Positions 48,001-58,350 of a stretch of DNA of 64,000 bases are shown one piece after another. The notes beneath the pieces were generated by a model. It saw only the letters and a list, made by a program, of their open reading frames with translations, had not been told where the DNA came from and did no database searches. Made by a program: the position numbers and the translations under genes. The number at the start of each line of letters is the position of its first letter. Within the stretch, counting starts at the first letter, position 1. The DNA is from Sanderia malayensis (Eukaryota > Cnidaria > Scyphozoa > Semaeostomeae > Pelagiidae): assembly GCA_013076295.1 (NCBI GenBank), contig RQOL01000534.1, positions 1 to 64,000 on the forward strand, read 5' to 3'.

Positions 48001-48680
48001 AGAAAAAGAACTTATTTTGACTCCAGCCAAATGCAGATTTCTGCAGAAATCTTTGAATTTCTTGGGTCAAATATTTTCGGAAAGAGGTTCAACTCCCGAT
48101 CCAAAGCGCATTTCAACCCTTGAAAACACAAAGAAACTGACCTCAGCCCAAGAAGTTAGAAGTTTTCTGCGCATGGTGCATTATACTTGCAAACGCATCA
48201 AGGACTATGCAACGATCACAGCACCACTTCTTGAGTTGACTAGTCATCAAGGACTATGCAACGATCAGCGCCTGTGATGGCTTATTTTGACAAAAGTAAA
48301 GAGAGTATCGTTACAGTAGACGCAGGTCCTGTTGGAATTTCGGCAATTCTAGCACAACGATCATCAAACACCGGGACACAAAGTATTATAGCTTATGCAA
48401 GTCGTGGATTGACAGATGTTGACAAACGCTATTCCCAAACGGAAAAAGAAGGACTCAGTATTGTATGGGCGGTTTAACACTTCCACCTTTTTCTGTTTGG
48501 ATCTCATTTCACGTTAGTCACAGATCACAAGCCGTTAGAGATTATATACGGAAGTCCTCGATCACAACCATCCACACGAATCGAGAGATGGGTTCTAAGA
48601 TTACAGCCATACAACTTTTCAGTCCAATAGAAGCCGGGTGCAGAGAATCCAGCTGATTATCTATCTAAATATTCTCGTCA
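47984..48680 (+). pseudogene. gypsy reverse-transcriptase thumb and RNase H remnant
   Basis: After the frameshift the thumb reads LTPAKCRFLQKSLNFLGQ. A 22-bp direct repeat (ATCAAGGACTATGCAACGAT, near 48199 and 48246) disrupts the thumb-RNase H border. RNase H follows with VDAGPVGISAIL (first Asp region), IAYASRGL and QTEKEGLSIVWAV. A stop and frameshift at 48475 precede the VTDHKPLE end of the domain near 48515. Confidence 0.8.
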
Positions 48681-48753
48681 GCCAATCACGACGCAAGAAA
48701 AGCTTACAGAAGAGTATGTCAATTTCGCATCTTGATATGCAGTCCCGAAAGCC

Positions 48754-50037
48754 ATGACAATCAAGGAAATAGAAAATGAGACGAACACAGACAGAGCACT
48801 GGAAGCTGTAAGAGCATCAATCAAAACAAAACATTCGGATTTCGATCTTGTTCGTCCATTCAAGATTGTAAAGGATGAATGGACAATCACTTCAGATAAC
48901 ATCACTTTACGAGGAACCCGAATCGTCGTACCTGGTGCGTTACAACAAAGAGCCGTAGCCTTAGCACATGATGTAGTCAAGACCAAATCATTACTTCGCG
49001 ACAAGATATGGTTTCCCAGGATTGATAAAATCACAATAGCCACAGTAGACAAATGTATATGTTGTCAAGCAATGTGGAAAGCTAATCCTCCAGAACCTTT
49101 GAGCATGACGTGTATGCCAGAGAGACCCTGGAGTGTGGTTCACATTGATTTCTTTGGAACAGTTTCCACGTGAGAATATCTATTGGTAGTTACAGATTGC
49201 TACTCAAGATTTCCAGATGTAGATATCGTGAATTCGACAAAGACATCAGCAGTAGTTCCACGTTTAGACAGGATATTCTCAGTCCACGGAGTTCCTTGTG
49301 AAATTAAAACAGACAATGGACCACCGTTTAACGGAGACGAATTTAAGAATTACGTCAAAGCTTTAGATATTAAGTATGATCCAGGCACACCGCTATGGCC
49401 ATAAAGTAACATGGAAGTGGAGAGGTTCATGCAACCCCTCAAAAAGACCTTACAAGTAGCTCAATTAGAAGGAATAGTGTGGAAGCAAGACCTAAACAGA
49501 TACCTATTACAATATCACACCACACCACACTCCACAATTAATGTACCACCTTGTCAACTTTTGTTCAATCCTACCGTAAGAAGAAAAATTCCAACCTTAC
49601 GGAAAGAGAAAGTTAAAGATAGCCACAACGAAGCATATAACAATGAGCTAGCAAATCAGAAGTATCAGAAATCTTATGCTGATAAGCGACGTAACTCAAA
49701 ACAATCGAATTTACACCTTGGGGATTTCGTGCTTGTAAAACAAGAGAAACGAAGCAAGTTTACAAGCAGATTTAACCATACACCTTATAAGATTATAGAT
49801 TGCAAAAGTTCCAGAATAACCGCTGAAAATGACAGACATGAGATTACTCGAAATGCTTCATTTTTCAAGGCGATACCAAAACTTCATCGCATAGAAAATT
49901 CTGATAGTGACACTGATTCAGACATTGATTACAATACAAGAGTTGACGACAATAAAAAAGTGCCAAGGAGATCATTAAGGAATCGCAAAGCTCCAGAACG
50001 TTACGGAACAGAAATTGATTCATCACTCATTTGACTT
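48754..50037 (+). pseudogene. gypsy integrase remnant
   Basis: One frame from 48754 to 50037 with two in-frame stops (TGA at 49171-49173, TAA at 49402-49404). The zinc-binding HHCC module is damaged: the His part reads AHDVVKTK and appears to have lost a few residues, and the Cys part CICCQ remains. The core keeps the catalytic triad positions: HIDFFG, KTDNGPPF and NMEVERF. The C-terminal part carries a GPY-like LGDFVLVKQ region and an acidic DSDTDSDIDY tail ending in a basic patch. The family joins element DNA into host DNA. Without the stops the domain would be largely complete. Confidence 0.86.
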
Positions 50038-50050
50038 TGAAAAAAGGAAG

Positions 50051-50193
50051 TGAAGTAATGATGTGTAAATATAGACGAGAACCCAGACTCCAACGGTAGT
50101 TAGATATATATTTTAGACATAGTTGTGTTATGCTGTGCTCGAAAACTTTTGTCTCTTCTTGAGTCAATTCTTCATACAAAGCAGGATATTATA
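50051..50193 (+). repeat. 3' LTR of the gypsy element
   Basis: About 143 bp from TGAAGTAATGATGTG to GCAGGATATTATA, preceded by the purine tract at about 50040-50050 and followed by ATTCC. Confidence 0.82.
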
Positions 50194-50198
50194 ATTCC

Positions 50199-50637
50199 CA
50201 GAATTTACACAGGAGTCCACGTGAATACAGCAAAAACTAGTTAAAATTCAACTTTATTCACTGGTTTTCAGTGATATTAATAGTAATTCCCGCAATTTAC
50301 AGACGAACCCATGTAAATACAGCTAAGATTAATGCAAATAAACCTTTGTTTATTTGTTTTTAGTGATATTAACAATGATTCTCATAACTTACACATGAAT
50401 CCACGTAAATAAATCTAGACTAATTAAAATATACTTTAATTTACTTGTTTTTGGTGATACTAACATTCACTCCCAGAATTGACACATGAATCCACGCAAA
50501 TAGAGGTAAAACTGACTGATTAAAATGCACCTGTTTTAACTTTTGTTCAGTTAAATTGACATTCATTCCCACAATTTACACCTGAATGCACGTAAATACA
50601 GTTAAAACTCATGGAAATAAACCTTTACCTACTACCA
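50199..50637. repeat. Diverged 92-bp satellite (subtype C)
   Basis: About five monomers, with pieces such as TTTACACATGAATCCACG and TTTTCAGTGATATTAA. No gene is seen. Confidence 0.82.
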
Positions 50638-51383
50638 ACATACAACACTTATCTAAAGCCACTTTTCCTGCTTCAGAAGAAACTCTCGAGATGTATTGGT
50701 TTTCAAAACTTCATTGCTCCTTCTGCACCAATTTTTCATTCATTAAAAATACTTAAACTTGAAGACATGATACATTGTAATATTTTGACTCTTGCATACA
50801 AAGCTGTGAATAAATTATCGCCTACCTGTTTCCACAACTTTTGTACGCCTAACTCACCTGTTCATAGGTTTGGTACTCGTCAAGTAACCAGGGGTGACGT
50901 CTTTAAATCCTTAAAAACTACAACTCTTTATGGACCTAAAAAATTCAGTACTTCGGTTCAAAACCTTGGAATACTCTACCACTTTTCATCAGAGTTTCTA
51001 CACCTGCTTCAGTATTTCGGTCTAAACTAAGAGCGTTCTTCATAGACTCGTATTTAAATTTAAATTAATAATCTTTTACGATAAAAACGTCAATGCTACT
51101 CGGTAACACATCTGGTTGTTGGCTGCTTTATTTTAATAAAATCCTTTTAATTATTCAGTTTTTACTGGGGGGACTTTCTTTTGACAAGTTTACCTATTTA
51201 GAGAGTTCCTCCTCAGTGAAGAATTTTGAAATACAACTGTGTATCTGTAAGTTTATTTTTTAAATTCTATTTTGCTTCTTGTAGAAATGTTACGTAAAGT
51301 AATTGTAATGTAGATTTAAATTGTACTTAGGGATAACTGATGAAAAAATGAAAACTGAAACCGAAAACTGAAACTGAAACGTT
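50638..51383 (+). pseudogene. LINE 3' end, reverse-transcriptase C-terminus and tail
   Basis: The ORF from 50611 enters the insert at about 50638 (YNTYLKPLFLLQKKLSR) and continues through ILTLAYKAVNKLSP and RQVTRGDVFKSLKTTTLYG, which is C-terminal LINE reverse-transcriptase sequence. A frameshift near 50937 moves the rest (PWNTLPLFIRVSTP, LRAFFIDSYL) to another frame. A 3' UTR of about 330 bp ends in a degenerate (CTGAAA)n tail at 51349-51383 joined to GTTTCAGTGATG of the satellite. It is strongly 5'-truncated and inactive. Confidence 0.8.
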
Positions 51384-51430
51384 TCAGTGATGTTAACCTT
51401 CATTGCCACAATTTACACATGAATCCACAT

Positions 51431-52130
51431 GATAATAATAATATTATTAATAACACTTTATAGGTTATTAATAATATTATGACAGGTTAATTCAATCAGC
51501 TATAAATCTAGCTGCTACCAAGAGAAGCCCTGTTTCAAGTAAATATAAATAATAAATACCAAGCTTAAGTGTTAGAAAACAAATAATTTACTTTAAAAAA
51601 CAACCGTTAAAATTTGTCCAGTAAAATACCATATTTCTTAAAATTCCTTCCACAAGTTACATAAGTACAGTCGATAAAATGTTCCTTTATTGCGTTTTTG
51701 AAATAAATGTAGTATTTCACAGTTTTTAGATGTAATGGCAAAGTGTTGAAGATTTTAGTTCCACTGTAGTAAATTCCTCTTTTTCCACTTTCCTTCTCAC
51801 TTTTGGCATCCGCAAGTCCGTTCCGTTGCGTCCTGTTGCTTTTCCATGTTCAAATTTCATAAAGTAGTTATGAAAGACATCAGGAGCTGTTCCATGTAAG
51901 CATTTGAAGAAGAAATCTGCACATTGAATTGATCTCATGGAGGCAAATGATTGCCAGGCGCGGTGCTTTTTATGCTTTGCTCCAAATATGATCTTAAGAG
52001 CTCTCTTTTCAATTTTCTTAAACCTCGTTTCATTTGTCTCTGACAAAGTCGAGAACGCAATGCTGCAGTAAGTCATAACTGGCTGAACCATAACTTTGTA
52101 CAGATCCACAGTGCCATGGGTGGTTATAAA
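51431..52130 (-). pseudogene. LINE 3' end on the minus strand with ATT-type tail
   Basis: Minus-strand coding remnant (51726-52109, 127 residues) with the LINE thumb: VMVQPVMTYCSIAF, KKIEKRALKIIFG, FFFKCLHGTAP. The 3' UTR follows to about 51480, then an AT-rich tail. 5'-truncated. Satellite lies on both sides (GAATCCACAT and AAATACATCTAAA). Confidence 0.8.
51438..51480. repeat. Perfect 17-bp inverted repeat in the LINE tail
   Basis: ATAATATTATTAATAAC at 51438-51454 pairs exactly with 51464-51480, with a 9-nt loop. It is entirely A/T apart from one G-C pair. Confidence 0.85.
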
Positions 52131-52504
52131 TACATCTAAATAAAGACAAATTAAAATATACCTTTAATTACATGTTTTCGGTGAAATTACCATTGACTCC
52201 CACAATTTACATGCGAATCCGCGTAAATACAGGTAAAACTGACTGGTTGAAATAAAGCCTTTTTTACTTGTTTTCAGCGACATTAAAATTCATTCCCACA
52301 ATTTACACGTGAATCCAAGTAAATACAGCCCAAAACTAATTGAAATACATCTTTAGTTATTTTTTCAGTCATATTGACATTCGTTACAACAATTTACCCA
52401 TGAATCCACGAAAATATAACTAAAACTCGTTTAAAAACACCCTTCTTTTCATTTTTTTAATGGTATTAACACACTTTTTCCCACAAATTACACATGAATG
52501 CACG
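52131..52504. repeat. Diverged 92-bp satellite (subtype C), right-most copies
   Basis: About four diverged monomers (TTTTCAGCGACATTAAAATTC, TTTACACGTGAATCC). This is the last 92-bp satellite in the window. Confidence 0.8.
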
Positions 52505-53372
52505 TTAATACATCTACAGCTGATGCAGGATACTCAGCCAAGCGGAGTGATGCAAACCCATTGTATGTGTAATACTCAGGCAAGCCAAGTAAAGCAACCG
52601 ATTGTTTATGAGATACTGAGGTAACCGTATCAAATCAATCCCTTGCACATTGGATACTTAGCTGAGAGGAGAGAACCAACCCATTTCATGTGGTAAACAT
52701 GGGAGACAGGAGCGATCCAATACATTCTATGTGACTGTAGGAAGACAACCCATTGTACGTGAGATGCTCAGGGTAGCGTAGTGAACCAATCCATTACATG
52801 TGCGATACACGGAAGAATGTAGCAAGCCAAAAAATCGTACGTATGATAATCAGGCGAGCGTAGGGAACCAATCCATTGTACTTGAGATACTCACACAAGC
52901 GGATTGAGCCAACCCATTGTACATGAGATACTCAGGCGAGTGGGGCGATCCAACGCATTTAAAGTGGTAAACTCAGGGAATGTAGCGATCTAACCTATAG
53001 TATGGGGAATACGCAGGTCAGGGGGGCAAGCGAACCCATTGTGCATGAGATACTCAAGCAAGTGTATCAAGTCAACCCATTGTACAAGGACTACTCAGGC
53101 AAGTGGAGCGAGCCCACCCATGTTATGTGAAATTCTCAAGCGTTTATTGTGAAGCCACTCATTATATGTGGGATACTCAGGCGAGCGTAGCAAGCCAACC
53201 CATTGTACCTGGGATAATCAAACCCATGTTATGTGGAATACTCCCACATGTGGGTTGGAGTGATCCAACCCACTGTACATGAAATAATCAGGCGAGCGGA
53301 GTGAGCCAACCCATTGCACATGACAGTAGGAAGCCAACACATTGCGCATGAGATTCTCAAGCAAGCATATCG
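52505..53372. repeat. 41-bp satellite array
   Basis: About 21 head-to-tail units of 41 bp containing GAGATACTCAGGCGAGCG, GAGCCAACCCATTGTAC and variants. Units diverge by roughly 10-30 per cent. It is unrelated to the 92-bp satellite and much richer in G and C. More units occur at 55269-55368, 56893-57096 and 58155-58320, so one array was split by insertions. Confidence 0.9.
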
Positions 53373-53916
53373 ATCCCTAGTAATTTATTTATTCTATCAT
53401 CCCACGTGACGTTGGCAAGTTTTGGCTGAAAATCATAGATTGGACTCATGAAAGTAGGTCAAGCGCCTCAAAGGAATGGGGAGAAACGGCAAGCGAGCTA
53501 TTCACAGAGCATTTTTTTTATCTTAAACTGTCCTATTCTTAAGTGTGCTATTCCTTGTTGGCTGAAACAAAACTTTGTCTGTATGTTAGGTTACAGTTCT
53601 GACTAAAGGTTCTGAAACTCTGTGTTTAGGTTCGCTTAATTGGGTATCACGAAAAAACAGCGGATTACTGTGGCGAAACTTCCAATAACACTTTCGTTGC
53701 AAACTCCTGTCATGAACGAAGTATTGTGTCCAGTTTCGCCTTTTGCTGCAATTCGATTCACTTGTTCACAATCCCAGTGGATAGTCGATCGTTTTTCGTT
53801 ATGATTTAAATTACCACTCGGGTTGCAGCAAGAACTTGAAGAAAGAAAATTTCTTTTTGTTTGGCACACAAAGGATTACTGGATGCCTTTCAAAATGTTG
53901 TGCTGCTAATCCTCAT
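53373..53916. other. Unassigned sequence
   Basis: No satellite and no recognisable domain. A 77-codon minus-strand ORF at 53636-53869 is Cys-containing but resembles nothing I know and has no supporting context. Confidence 0.5.
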
Positions 53917-54655
53917 TTACTCTGCATACATCACCATTTGACAAGTTGTTATCGATTCTGTTGAGTCATTGAAGGTCAGCAAGAAAGGAAATGGTCCCAG
54001 TATGGAGCCTTGTGGCACACCACAATAGATTGGACTAAGTGATGACAACTTTCCATTGTAGGGTACTCGTTGGTGTCGTCCAAAGAGATAACTAGACAAC
54101 CAGTCCTTTGCCAAACCGTTGATACCGAATTTCGGAAACTTGTTGATTATAGTTGAGTGACCTACAGTGTCAAACGCCTTCCTGAGATCGAGAAAGATAG
54201 CGCAAGTAAGTTCTCCTCTGTCCATCGAACGTCGTATGTTGTCGCAGAAATAGGTTGTTGCTAATTCAGTTGACCTTTTACTGCGATATCCAAATTGGTT
54301 GGGTACCAACAGGTGGTTGGATTGGAGGTGTTTCATTAGCTGGGCGTGCACACACTTTTCGAAGATCTTAGAAATGACAGGCAGGATACTGGTAGGACTT
54401 TAATTTTCGAAGCTGTTGGTGTTTCCAGATTTAAAGATTGGTGTAATACCAGCAGATTTTAAATCATTTGGTACGACACCAGTAGTAATTGAGAGGTTCA
54501 TGACGTGCGTTAATGTCTTTGCAATGGTAAACACAATGTCCTTAAGATAGCAAGCAGGTAGATCGCCTAACCCAGTAGCACATTTTCGTTTTAAGTTCTT
54601 AAGATATTTAAGTACTTGAATATCAGTTACAAGTGTAAATTCAAAGTTTGGTAAA
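53917..54655 (-). pseudogene. LINE reverse-transcriptase fragment on the minus strand
   Basis: Coding remnant of a different LINE lineage: TTGVVPNDLKSAGITPIFK and VISKIFEKCVHAQLMKHLQ upstream, then an open 144-residue stretch (53917-54351) with GYRSKRSTELATTYF, IFLDLRKAFDTVGHS and CGVPQGSILGP. The sequence stops inside the next catalytic box, reading MVMYAE where MYADDT is expected, so the fragment is truncated exactly in the active site. One in-frame stop lies near 54400. The 5' side fades out near 54655. Confidence 0.85.
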
Positions 54656-55268
54656 GTGGAAAATCTGCTATTTATGGTCGGATTACTCCATGTGAAGTTT
54701 TTCAGTAAGAACGATATTAAAGTTCAACAAACTAATGTTTTTACTTTTTCGGACCCTATTTGCACCACTTTCCCCATTAAAATTTACGACAATTGTTTTC
54801 TGATACCCACACTAAATCAGTGTTTTTTCATTCTGTTATTTTTTTGTTTTTGTGTTTTTTTTGACGATTTCAGACAAATTGTTTTTCACCTGGGAAGATG
54901 AAATTTTTCACGCCTTGAGGCTTGGTTTTGCATTTGCCAAAGTTCTACTTTAGCTTGTTCCAATTGATTATTTTTCACCTACACACTTTCAACAATTATT
55001 CTCCAACATATTGCCTTTATGTTGGTTTATTTTGGGTTAAACCGGGCGAAAATTTCGCCACAAAATGCTATGTTACTAGGTGAAGTGCTTGAAGTTTTTT
55101 TTGTACGGCTGAAATTATCAGCTTGGAAAGATTTTCACGGGCGATGTGGGACTTCGTTAAACGACCTCCCGACTGCCAGGCAAGGGTAGCGAGCCAGTTT
55201 TTTTCCGTGGGCTTGGAAGGGGCATGAGTGTAAGCGAATGCCGCGCACAAAGTGTGTCAGCTAGTTAA
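54656..55268. other. Unassigned AT-rich sequence, possibly decayed LINE
   Basis: No repeat unit or domain is recognisable. It lies upstream, in LINE orientation, of the reverse-transcriptase fragment and could be its decayed 5' part, but short minus-strand ORFs here (for instance 55068-55250) match no family known to me. GGCGAAATTTTCGCC at about 55048 is a short inverted repeat. Confidence 0.4.
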
Positions 55269-55368
55269 CCAATCTTCATGATATTTACTCAGGCGAGCGT
55301 AGCGAGCCAAGCAACTGTACATGATATTCTCAAGCGAGTAGAGCAAGTCAACCGATTTTGTGTGGTAT
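55269..55368. repeat. 41-bp satellite, about 2.5 units
   Basis: Units with TACTCAGGCGAGCGTAGCGAG and GAGCAAGTCAACC. The last bases GTAT (55365-55368) are duplicated after the LTR element at 56893-56896. Confidence 0.85.
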
Positions 55369-55713
55369 TGTCGTGAAATTTAATTGCCCCCATTCATTCA
55401 CAATTTTGCTTCTCCTAATTAATCTCACACATATACGCCATCTCGATTATAACAACCTGGCATTCTATCCCAACCTAGCCTTTCATGTAATATATTTTAA
55501 TTAACGTAAAGTCTGCATATTTTCAACTTCGATAAATGTATATAATCGCATGCAATTCCTAATCAGTCAGTCAACATCAAGTACAGAGTTAACACAACAT
55601 CGTTTCTCTCTCTGGCTCCGTGTTCTCTGCACGTAAAATCAAGATGAAACGGCAAGGATAGCTCGGAGAGGTGGGTCACGTAGCTTGGTGGGAATACGGA
55701 CCAAATTCCTACA
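55369..55713 (+). repeat. 5' LTR (345 bp)
   Basis: Begins TGTCGTGAAATT and ends TTCCTACA. A TATATAAT promoter-like box lies near 55540, about 170 bp before the LTR end. Confidence 0.88.
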
Positions 55714-55714
55714 T

Positions 55715-55731
55715 TGGTGACCATGACGTGA
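55715..55731 (+). other. Primer-binding site, tRNA-Trp-like
   Basis: TGGTGACCATGACGTGA. From general knowledge of tRNA-Trp 3' ends this differs at two positions from the expected complement. The tRNA assignment is inference. Confidence 0.6.
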
Positions 55732-56530
55732 CCCTCTCAATGAACACGGAATCTTCCTTTGCCATCCAAACATTCAATGCAGTTCTTCAACAACCAATCG
55801 GATCACCATCGCCGTCATCATCCCACTACACCATCACTGCTTCGTTAACATCGACGTTCAGCACAACAAAGGTTCCCTTGGTCAGCCTATTCACAAAACC
55901 ATACGATCGATCATCACTCTGGTTCCTGGTTCACCAACTCACAAAACCTTCGAATATCAAACAACATTCTGGTTCCTGGTTCACCGACTCACAAAACCTT
56001 CGAAACAGCACTCCGTTTCTTGGTCACCCGACTCACGAAACCAAGGCAAACATTACCAACCACAGTCATCCGTAACAGGCCGAGTTTGACACAGCACTGA
56101 CGGCAAAACTTTCACCACGCCTCTGTCAAGAATCGACGTTTACATCAACTCAAGTTTCAATGTATCCTACTAGCACTCAAGGCAACCACCAAGCATCTCA
56201 CGACAGCACTACATGCAGCATCAACTCAACTCACTTGACTGCATCACTGTCGCATCTCACTTGGCTCTTCACCTTATCCACAAGTATCACGACGACCAGC
56301 TTGAACGACAATCTATTCTTCGCGACACATCACTGAAAGCTCCACTTCGACAACCAACAACAGATGAACGTTTCCCCAGCAACACAAAACGATTGGACAT
56401 TTAATTTTATTCGTTTCAAACTCTTAGCTATCAAATTTATTTTATCGTTCATTTCACATAATTGTAGTTTTCAACTTTCACTTCATTTCACTTCGCTTAC
56501 GTTATCGAATGCTCATTTCACTAGTATTCT

Positions 56531-56540
56531 AAGGGGGGAG
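56531..56540 (+). other. Polypurine tract
   Basis: AAGGGGGGAG lies 3 nt before the 3' LTR start at 56544, the usual position for priming plus-strand synthesis. Confidence 0.8.
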
Positions 56541-56543
56541 CTC

Positions 56544-56892
56544 TGTCGTGAAATTTAATTGCTCCATTCATTCTACAATTTTGCTTCTCCTAATTAATGT
56601 CACACCTTTACGTCATCTCGATTATAACACCCTTGCATTCTATCCCAACCTAGCCCTTCCTGTAATTTATTTTAATTAACGTAAAGTCTACATATTTTCA
56701 ACTTCGATAAATGTATATAATCGCATGTAATTTCTTGTCAGTCAGTCAGTCTACATCAATACAGAGCAAACACAACATCGTTTCTCTCTCTGGCTCCGTG
56801 TTCTCTGCACGTTAAAATCAAGAAGAAATGGCAAGGAAAGTTCGGAGAGGTGGGTCATGTAGCTTGGTGGGAATACCGTCCAAACTCCTACA
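56544..56892 (+). repeat. 3' LTR (349 bp)
   Basis: Matches the 5' LTR with scattered substitutions and small indels, and is followed by the GTAT target duplication and 41-bp satellite. Confidence 0.88.
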
Positions 56893-57096
56893 GTATAATC
56901 AGGTGACAAATGTGAGCCAGCCCATTGTACATGAAATACCCAAGGCGAGCGGAGCAAATCAAATCTATGTACCTGAGATACTCAGGCGAACGAAGCGATC
57001 CAAGCTTTTTTACGTGAGATACTCAGGTGAGTGTAGTGTAGTGAGCTAATCCATTGTACGTGAGATACTCAGGTGAGCCCATTGAGCCAATCCATT
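56893..57096. repeat. 41-bp satellite, about five units
   Basis: Continuation of the unit broken at 55368. Units contain GAGATACTCAGGCGAACG and GAGCCAATCCATT. Confidence 0.85.
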
Positions 57097-58154
57097 TAAT
57101 CTAAATATATAAACAAACAGATAGAATATCTACCATGTTCTACAATAAATTTCTATCTATAAACTTACTATCAACACGGTACTCTTTAAGTTCGAGCCTA
57201 AGCACAGCACGGCATGAGAAACATCGAAGCTCTACTTTGACGTCCATCTTTCTTTACTCCTGGATTCATCTGAGATCTTGCAGCCGGGCAAACCATGCTT
57301 GCCAACGTATATAGCTACGAGTCCGAAGTGTGACACAGATGCACGAATTTACAACAAGATCAATGGTCAAACAATATCACAACAAAATAAGTGCAAAGTT
57401 GAAATATTAATAACAACAACAACAAAGTCACGGCACATTTCAAACAAAACTAGTGTTCTGTAGTCAACAGTACTGTAATATTGCTGGTTTTTGGTTAAAT
57501 TTCTTCATTCATTCGCATGTTTTGTTATTTGCCATAGGCCATGTCTTGTAGCATCGGAAGGGTTTATATTTCTGTAATCCTTTATTGTAACTCTTGTATT
57601 GATTCACACCCATAATTCGGTTCTATACAAAGGTATTCAGGTTTTACTTTTACTTCCCATGCCGGACGTAATTACTCCCTATTGACGTATGTAGTTTCAT
57701 TATTCTTTGTATCGTTGTCACATGATTTTAGTAGTTAAATGTAGCGTTTTAGTTTTAATTAATCAGTTTCTAGACTCGCCTGGATATGTGAGCATCAGAA
57801 GGAGAGTGCATACCGTTCAGGAGCGGAATGCTTGAGAAAGATTTCGTTGTCTTAGTTTTGGAGCATGCGGTTGGGGATCGAGATGCTTGTGAAAGAGCTC
57901 GTTTCCTGAGCTGTTAGTTGCTGTCAGTTTGATTGTTATTTTGGGCTGCCGTTTTCCGCAGTGTTGGAGATACTGTGATGTCTGTCGTGTGTCGATTGTC
58001 GTTTAAAGAATTAGAGTATGCTGAAAAGAAGCTCTGTTAAGTGTGAGAAAAGAAAGGAAAAATAGAACAGTGTTGTTTATATATATGTTATGTTTACTTG
58101 TTCGAAATTCAATCAATATTGGTGGACGAGCCTCAGACCGCAGAAATTCAGATT
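57097..58154. other. Insert in the 41-bp satellite, including an LTR-like segment
   Basis: Non-satellite sequence between two satellite blocks. From 57459 (TGTAGTCAACAG) to about 58113 it looks like a solo or 3'-truncated LTR: it starts with TG, contains a TATATATA box at 58078, ends near CAATCA and is followed by ATTGGTGGACGAGC, which sits where a PBS would. No second LTR and no target duplication were found. Small plus-strand ORFs here are not convincing. Confidence 0.3.
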
Positions 58155-58350
58155 ACACTACATGAGATACTCAGGCGTGCGGAGCGAGCCAACACATTGT
58201 ACGTGGGATACTCGGGCGAGCAGAGTGATCCAATCCATTGTACATCGGGTCGAAAAAGGCATGAGCGTCCGCCAATAGAGCCTGCGAAGCACGCCAACCA
58301 ACCAACGCATGTTGATTATATATATAACGCCATTGTATGTGGCGTGTGAA
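58155..58350. repeat. 41-bp satellite, last units, then degenerate edge
   Basis: About three good units (GAGATACTCAGGCGTGCGG, GGGATACTCGGGCGAGCAG), fading into unrelated sequence after 58280. Confidence 0.8.

Larger units (their letters stand above)
46314..50193 (+). mobile_element. Decayed Ty3/gypsy LTR retrotransposon with very short LTRs
   Basis: A 3.88-kb element with LTRs of about 133 bp (46314-46446) and 143 bp (50051-50193), flanked by ATTCC at 46309-46313 and 50194-50198. A purine tract AAAAAAGGAAG directly precedes the 3' LTR. Order is gag, protease remnant, reverse transcriptase, RNase H, integrase, which defines Ty3/gypsy. There is no envelope gene. Stops, frameshifts, a lost catalytic residue and small deletions make it inactive. 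Confidence 0.9.
55369..56892 (+). mobile_element. Non-autonomous LTR retrotransposon in the 41-bp satellite
   Basis: Direct repeats of 345 bp (55369-55713) and 349 bp (56544-56892), TGTCGTGAAATTTAATTG to CTCCTACA, flank an 830-bp interior. TGGTGACCATGACGTGA starts 1 nt inside the 5' LTR as a PBS, and AAGGGGGGAG lies just before the 3' LTR as a PPT. GTAT is duplicated on both sides. Removing the element rejoins a 41-bp satellite unit. The interior has no gag or pol. The 134-residue ORF at 55671-56075 begins in the LTR, is rich in Ser, Thr and Pro and matches no known domain. It must be mobilised by another element. Confidence 0.9.

Noticed and set aside
53636..53869. 77-codon Cys-containing minus-strand ORF
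   Set aside because: No recognisable motif spacing, no neighbours in the same frame and no conservation evidence.
55671..56075. 134-codon ORF as a gag gene
   Set aside because: It starts inside the LTR, has low-complexity Ser/Thr/Pro content and no capsid or zinc-knuckle features.
57278..58349. Small ORFs in and around the 41-bp satellite
   Set aside because: They run through satellite or LTR-like sequence and show no domain.
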